From Microbulbifer sp. TB1203 (GTDB lineage Bacteria; Pseudomonadota; Gammaproteobacteria; Pseudomonadales; Cellvibrionaceae): 64,000 bases of DNA. The notes below the pieces were generated by a model. The model ran no database searches. It was not told where the DNA came from and saw only the letters and a program-made list of their open reading frames with translations. Where the stretch lies: NCBI RefSeq assembly GCF_030997045.1, contig NZ_CP116899.1:1426001-1490000 (forward strand). The letters are read 5' to 3'. The position numbers and the translations under genes were made by a program. This document shows, piece by piece, positions 59,870-64,000 of this stretch. Each line of letters begins with the position of its first letter. Positions within the stretch are counted from its first letter, which is position 1.

Positions 59870-62011
59870 ATGCCCACTCCCCCCAGCCACGGCAAGACAC
59901 TGCTGTCATGCGCGATATCCGCCGCACTCGGGCTTACCGTCGCCCAACAATCACTGGCCCAGGAAGCTCCATCGACCGTCGAGGAGATCAGCGTCACCGC
60001 CCAGAAACAGGCCTATCGCGGCGACACTCCCCTGGAATCCCTCCCCCAGCAAACCCAGGTTATCCCAGGGGACATGCTGACTGAGCTGGGCGCAGTCCAA
60101 CTGCAGGGCGCACTGGACATCGCCGGGGGCGTCGCCCGCCAGAACAGCTTTGGCGGTCTGTGGGACAGCTTTGCGATTCGCGGCTTTGCCGGGGATGAAA
60201 ACCTCCCCTCCGGCTACCTGGTCAACGGCTTCAGCGGCGGCCGCGGCTTCAGCGGCAACAGGGATGCCTCCAATATCGAAACCATCGAAGTCCTGAAAGG
60301 CCCGGGCTCCGCCCTGTTCGGCCGCGGAGAGCCCGGCGGTACCATCAACATCGTTACCCGGAAACCCAGTTTCGAGCGCGACGGTGAGGGCTACCTGCGC
60401 GCGACCGCCGGGCGCTACGACACCTATCGCTTGGAGGGCGACTACGCCGACACCCTGAACGACCGGGTGGCATTCCGCATCAACGGCGCCCGCCATGAGG
60501 GTGAAAGTTTCCGCGACACCGTGGAATCCGAAAAGACCGTCCTGTCCCCGTCGTTCCTGGTGGCGCTCGCCGAAAACACCTCTCTCAGTTACGAAGCTGA
60601 ATACCTGAAGCAGGAGGCGCCTTTCGACCGCGGCATCGTCGCCATCGACGGAGATCCCGGCAAAGTCCCGGTTTCCAACTTCTACGGCGAACCGGGGGAC
60701 GGCCCGACTGAAATCGATGCCACCGGCCACCAGCTGGTCCTGCAGCACGACCTGAACGACAACTGGTTTATCCTCGCCGGCGCCAACTATCGGGCATCCT
60801 CCTTCGAGGGCTGCTCCACAGATCCGGAGCTCTCCGCCGGGCGCCAGCTGCTCAACAAAGACGGCCAGACCCTTTCGCGCCAGCGCCGCTGCCGGGATTT
60901 CGATGCCACCGATACATCCGGCCGCATCGAACTGTCCGGCTCTTTTGAAACCGGTGCGCTCACCCATCACACGATCGTGGGCAGCGACACCTACGAATAT
61001 GAACTCGAATCCCTGCAGGACCGCTGGCGCGTCGACTGGGATTCCGGCGACAGGACCTACTCGGTGGATGTATTCAACCCGGTATATGGCCAGGTTGCGC
61101 CGGAAGGCTCGCCGCTGGCCAATAGGCTGGAAAAGCAGAGCGCTTGGGGCCTTTACTTCCAGGACCAGATCGACCTGGGCAAACACTGGAAAGTGCTGCT
61201 GGGCCTGCGCTATGACGACTTCAGCCAGGACATTGAAAACCGCCTGTCGGGAATGAAAAGTCGCCAGTCCCAGACGGCCACCAGTCCGCGCGCCGGCCTG
61301 GTATATGAAGCCAGCGACACCCTGTCCGTCTATGCGAGTTATTCGGAAGGCTTCCGCCCCAACAGCGGAGCGGATTTCTTCGGCACCGCCTTTGAACCGG
61401 AGGAGAGCAAATCCTACGAAGTGGGTACAAAACTGGTTGCACTCGACGGCGCCCTGAGCAGTACCATCGCGCTCTTCAAAATGGAAAAATCCAATATTCT
61501 CACCGCCGATCCCGCACACTCCGGATTTTCCGCCGCCCTCGGTGAAGCAGAGAGCCAGGGGGTTGAAATCGACATCACCGGTGACCTGACCGGCACCTTG
61601 CGGATGCTGTTCAACTACGCCTATGTCGATGCCGAAACCACCAATGACATCACCAACGCAGACTGGGGCGTGGACATCCCCGCCGGAAGCCCGCTGATCA
61701 ACATCCCGGAAAACAGCGCCAACCTGATGCTGATGAAAAGCTTTACCATCGGTGGCAAAACCTCCACCTTCGGCACCAGCGTGAACTATGTGGACGACCG
61801 CCTGGGGGAAACCATTGATCCTAGCTATACCCTGCCTTCCTACACACTGGTCAACCTGCTGGGCTCCTACCAGGCCACCGACAAGCTGAAATTGACCATG
61901 AACGTCGACAACCTGCTCGACGAGGAATACTACGTGAGTTCCTATCACAAACTCTGGACCATGCCTGGCTCTCCGCTGACCTGGACGCTGGGAGCCACCG
62001 TTAGCCTCTGA
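59870..62011 (+). CDS. TonB-dependent siderophore receptor
   Basis: A 713-residue receptor from ATG 59870; the frame is open earlier but the upstream bases carry the Fur box. Signal peptide MPTPPSHGKTLLSCAISAAL (cut near LAQ), TonB box VEEISVTAQ, plug with FAIRGFAGDENLPSGYLVNG and VLKGPGSALFGRGEPGGTIN, and a barrel ending in TWTLGATVSL. The plug motif R-G-x-P-G-G-x-I-N is typical of ferrichrome/hydroxamate receptors. Terminal Leu rather than Phe or Trp. Located between the two 252-bp repeats, so it could be lost or amplified as a cassette. Confidence 0.93.
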   Translation: MPTPPSHGKTLLSCAISAALGLTVAQQSLAQEAPSTVEEISVTAQKQAYRGDTPLESLPQQTQVIPGDMLTELGAVQLQGALDIAGGVARQNSFGGLWDSFAIRGFAGDENLPSGYLVNGFSGGRGFSGNRDASNIETIEVLKGPGSALFGRGEPGGTINIVTRKPSFERDGEGYLRATAGRYDTYRLEGDYADTLNDRVAFRINGARHEGESFRDTVESEKTVLSPSFLVALAENTSLSYEAEYLKQEAPFDRGIVAIDGDPGKVPVSNFYGEPGDGPTEIDATGHQLVLQHDLNDNWFILAGANYRASSFEGCSTDPELSAGRQLLNKDGQTLSRQRRCRDFDATDTSGRIELSGSFETGALTHHTIVGSDTYEYELESLQDRWRVDWDSGDRTYSVDVFNPVYGQVAPEGSPLANRLEKQSAWGLYFQDQIDLGKHWKVLLGLRYDDFSQDIENRLSGMKSRQSQTATSPRAGLVYEASDTLSVYASYSEGFRPNSGADFFGTAFEPEESKSYEVGTKLVALDGALSSTIALFKMEKSNILTADPAHSGFSAALGEAESQGVEIDITGDLTGTLRMLFNYAYVDAETTNDITNADWGVDIPAGSPLINIPENSANLMLMKSFTIGGKTSTFGTSVNYVDDRLGETIDPSYTLPSYTLVNLLGSYQATDKLKLTMNVDNLLDEEYYVSSYHKLWTMPGSPLTWTLGATVSL

Positions 62012-62081
62012 GCCGGCTGGCTGAGAGCGGAATGCCGGCGGGCCGCAATGCCCGCTGGTATTAATTCAATTCAAGCCCTTC

Positions 62082-62333
62082 GATGACAATGAGGACACAC
62101 TTTGCGCAAAGGCAGGATGCCCAGCAACAGGGCAAAGTCCCGGAACCTATGCAGGTTTCGTTAGCCGCTGTCTCTGAGAAATGACCTGAATGCAAAGTAA
62201 GAAACCAGGCCGCAAATGACTACCCCGATACCGAAAAGAATCCTGTGAAACGGGATTCCGGACAGAAAAGAAAGAAAAGCAACACTTCCACTAACTCCGG
62301 AATCATCAGCAAACAAAGAAACCCAGCCAAAAA
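62082..62333. repeat. right copy of the 252-bp direct repeat
   Basis: Begins GATGACAATGAGG like the left copy, about 70 bp after the receptor stop, and covers the last 57 codons of the small membrane protein gene plus about 80 bp beyond its stop. The left copy lies at 59092. Confidence 0.9.
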
Positions 62334-62580
62334 TGGAACCTAGTACCAACGAAATAACGGTTGCCGATAAGGCGTTCCATCTACCGGCGTTCCTTACCAT
62401 TACCGTAATGCCGGCAACAGTAAACGCGATACCTGCAGCAAAGAAGATCCAGTTAGGCGCATTCCGTGCTGAATTTCCAGGCGTTACTATTTCTAACCCT
62501 CTGAGGATTAGAAAAAAACCTGCAAATAACGCTGAACCAACCAGAAATGCCCTGTCTTTAAATTTAAATTCTTCGCTCAT
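62161..62580 (-). CDS. small four-helix membrane protein, hypothetical
   Basis: A 139-residue protein from ATG 62578-62580 (MSEEFKFKDRAF); a further ATG at 62599-62601 is possible. Four hydrophobic segments at about residues 14-30, 40-58, 70-87 and 110-130. The short charged N and C termini (FRSFLRDSG) are cytoplasmic-like. Codon use and GC are lower than in the neighbouring housekeeping genes. Family not recognised. Its 3-prime part is duplicated at 59171, so it is at the boundary of a rearrangement. Confidence 0.7.
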   Translation of the reverse strand: MSEEFKFKDRAFLVGSALFAGFFLILRGLEIVTPGNSARNAPNWIFFAAGIAFTVAGITVMVRNAGRWNALSATVISLVLGSIFGWVSLFADDSGVSGSVAFLSFLSGIPFHRILFGIGVVICGLVSYFAFRSFLRDSG

Positions 62581-62682
62581 ATTCGCGTAACACCTGTTCA
62601 TGGTTTGCCGGGAGCTTCCTGGTGGACTTCCGATAGTGTATCGCACCGGTAACGTACTCGATTTGCCAGTGTAGTGTTCCAT

Positions 62683-62894
62683 CCTGTTTGGAACTCAAAC
62701 GACAGTTGACACGAATGACCTTCTTAACTCAGCTTCCTGTTCTTTCATCAATACTGAGAGCAAGAGGATTATACCCGATGAGGCGAAGAACTTTTTAAAC
62801 CCACGCGGGTCATATCTGCAACCCCGCCCGATCATCAGTTGCCCTTCGATACAGGACTTTGATCAGCTCCACTGCGGAAAGCTCTGTGATACCG
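62683..62894. other. gap between divergent small genes
   Basis: Upstream region shared by the small membrane protein gene and the TonB-like gene. A TTG-start extension of the latter from 62859 is possible. I see no clear promoter or repeat. Confidence 0.35.
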
Positions 62895-63584
62895 ATGGAC
62901 TTCAGCACAACAATTCCTTTGCGCACCGGCAGCGAGACATCGAATACCTGGCGTCTCGCGATTTCTCTGACTATTGCGTTTGGCGTGCACGCAGCACTGA
63001 TCACCATTCCAGTATCACTGGCTCCACTGGTTCCGGGGACGGCGGCAAGCAATAAATCTCCACTCAAAATTACTTTGTTAAGCAGTAAGAATACTGAAGC
63101 CTCACAAGCACCAAACACCAACCATCCTACCACCCCGGCGAAGCCCCGGAAGCCTGAACACCGCAATGCGGAAAAGTCCAATAAGGCTGAGGCGGGACGA
63201 CCTCCTGCTCCTTCCCGGCCCGATGCGGAGATACAGAGCAAGTCGACGCCCAAACCCGAGACCCCTTCGACGGCGGGCACCAGGTCTATGGATATACCCG
63301 CTGACTCTGGGGCCAAAAGCCGGTCCACGGTTTTCGACCCGGAGCTGGAGAAGAAACTGGTTCGAGAGCGCAATAAAGTTCGCAAATTCAAGTCCAGAGA
63401 TACCGAGTACGCGACCACCACCGGGACCTTTGTTCAACAGGGGGATCGCTGTTGGGAAGTTAAAAAATCGGACCCCAGTGACACGAGTAGTGAGTCAAGC
63501 CTGTGGTTCAGAATGAAATGCCCCAAGACTTCCAGACCCCAGTCAGACATTGACCGGCTGGCAGAAAAATATGGAATTCCCTGA
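62895..63584 (+). CDS. TonB-like single-span protein, hypothetical
   Basis: A 229-residue protein from ATG 62895 (MDFSTTIPLRTGSETSNTWR); TTG 62859 would add 12 residues. A single membrane helix at about residues 22-42 (LAISLTIAFGVHAALITI) is followed by a long Pro/Lys/Ser-rich periplasmic linker (TTPAKPRKPEHRNAEKSNKA) and a compact C terminus with two Cys (GDRCWEVKK, FRMKCPKTS). The topology is TonB-like, but the globular domain is not the TonB C-terminal domain. Possible partner of the receptor to its left or an envelope scaffold. Confidence 0.65.
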   Translation: MDFSTTIPLRTGSETSNTWRLAISLTIAFGVHAALITIPVSLAPLVPGTAASNKSPLKITLLSSKNTEASQAPNTNHPTTPAKPRKPEHRNAEKSNKAEAGRPPAPSRPDAEIQSKSTPKPETPSTAGTRSMDIPADSGAKSRSTVFDPELEKKLVRERNKVRKFKSRDTEYATTTGTFVQQGDRCWEVKKSDPSDTSSESSLWFRMKCPKTSRPQSDIDRLAEKYGIP

Positions 63585-63676
63585 GTCCGTAGGGTGGATA
63601 TGAGTGTTTTTGGATCCCCATCAAACGACCCCTCGCTTCCCCGGGTGATCCAGGGATTCACGATGCTCCGGAATGG

Positions 63677-64000
63677 GTGTTCACGTTCGCCGTGGCACAC
63701 CAGGTCAGCCTGATGATGGTCCAGGCCGGCGCCGCCAGAACCATCAGCCGCAACAACCCGGAGGCCGCCGGTGAGGCCATGGCTGCGGTGGAGGCTGCTG
63801 GTCGCCACGCCCTGTCAGAGATGCGGCACCTGCTCGGCGTGCTGCGCCCGGCCAGTGACAATAACAGTGAAAAGGCAAGGCTCACACCGCAGCCGGACCT
63901 GGGTGATCTGCCAGCCCTGATCGACAAGGTGCGGCAGGTGGTGGCCAGGGTGGACTATGAAACCCAGGGTGATTTCGCGGCTGTGCCCGCCAGACTCGCC
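63677..64000 (+). pseudogene. fragment of a HisKA_3-type sensor kinase, 5-prime truncated
   Basis: From GTG 63677 the frame reads AVAHQVSLMMVQAGAARTIS, then AMAAVEAAGRHALSEMRHLL and GVLRPASDN, continuing past the window edge. This is the part of HisKA_3 kinases after the phospho-acceptor region, whose full pattern is E-R-x-R-I-A-R-E-L-H-D-V-V-A-H-H-V-S. The ERxRIAREL block, the histidine and any sensor domain are missing: the frame is open only from 63593 and upstream residues are unrelated. The ATPase domain would lie beyond the window. The repeat pattern is typical of actinobacterial kinases. It could be a truncated pseudogene or a rearranged gene. Confidence 0.6.

Overview
The window looks like a chromosomal segment of a GC-rich marine gammaproteobacterium. 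A Cellvibrionales/Microbulbifer-like organism is my best guess, inferred from gene content and order, not from a marker-gene comparison. Supporting signs are a full general (type II) secretion operon, two large TonB-dependent receptors, the gacA-uvrC-pgsA block next to tRNA-Cys and tRNA-Leu, the etfBA/ETF-ubiquinone oxidoreductase divergon and the comEC/exbBD/msbA-lpxK-kdsB-murB envelope cluster. Coding density is high and nearly every gene can be assigned to a family.

Layout. Positions 1-744 hold small genes: a truncated one, a DUF2788 membrane protein and a hypothetical. 913-11813 is one minus-strand type II secretion operon, gspCDEFGHIJKLM, without gspN or the prepilin peptidase. 12059-15779 is electron-transfer flavoprotein etfBA, divergent from its quinone oxidoreductase, with a PsrA-type operator between them. 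16076-21318 holds an isochorismatase-like hydrolase that lacks the usual cysteine, then a TonB-dependent receptor with a beta-helix-like lipoprotein. 21638-28015 holds DUF1285, a TetR regulator, a secreted SGNH hydrolase and a three-gene ABC transporter with a strong upstream palindrome. 28122-33684 is a hydroxyproline/proline-peptide catabolic cluster: D-amino acid dehydrogenase, prolidase, DapA-family deaminase, hydroxyproline epimerase and a GntR regulator with two winged helices. 33783-37787 holds acyl-CoA thioesterase II, a MITE-like element, tRNA-Pro, a secreted gluzincin protease, and a tRNA-Cys preceded by three tandem tRNA-Cys half-gene repeats, then tRNA-Leu. 37921-53329 holds a hotdog thioesterase, pgsA, uvrC, gacA, alkB, murB, kdsB, lpxK, msbA, exbD, exbB, two envelope proteins and comEC. 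53594-58898 holds a porin, prpD and an OsmC-YcaO fusion. 59092-64000 is a more fluid region: a Fur-controlled siderophore receptor between two 252-bp direct repeats, a decayed glycosyltransferase, a TonB-like protein and a headless histidine-kinase fragment.

The non-coding DNA is rich in repeats. Several REP-like families, a 56-57 bp repeat that is read in frame inside gspJ, an 88-bp tandem array downstream of a low-complexity protein gene, a 69-bp palindrome at the uvrC start and a TA-flanked 32-bp-TIR element all sit at gene edges, and some shift the apparent start or stop codons.

The most unusual feature is the 112-bp array at 37200-37536. Each unit is the first 40 nt of the adjacent tRNA-Cys fused to a hairpin and a T-run, placed just upstream of the intact tRNA. 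No other clearly undescribed system was found. Everything here comes from reading the sequence; no database search or folding program was run.
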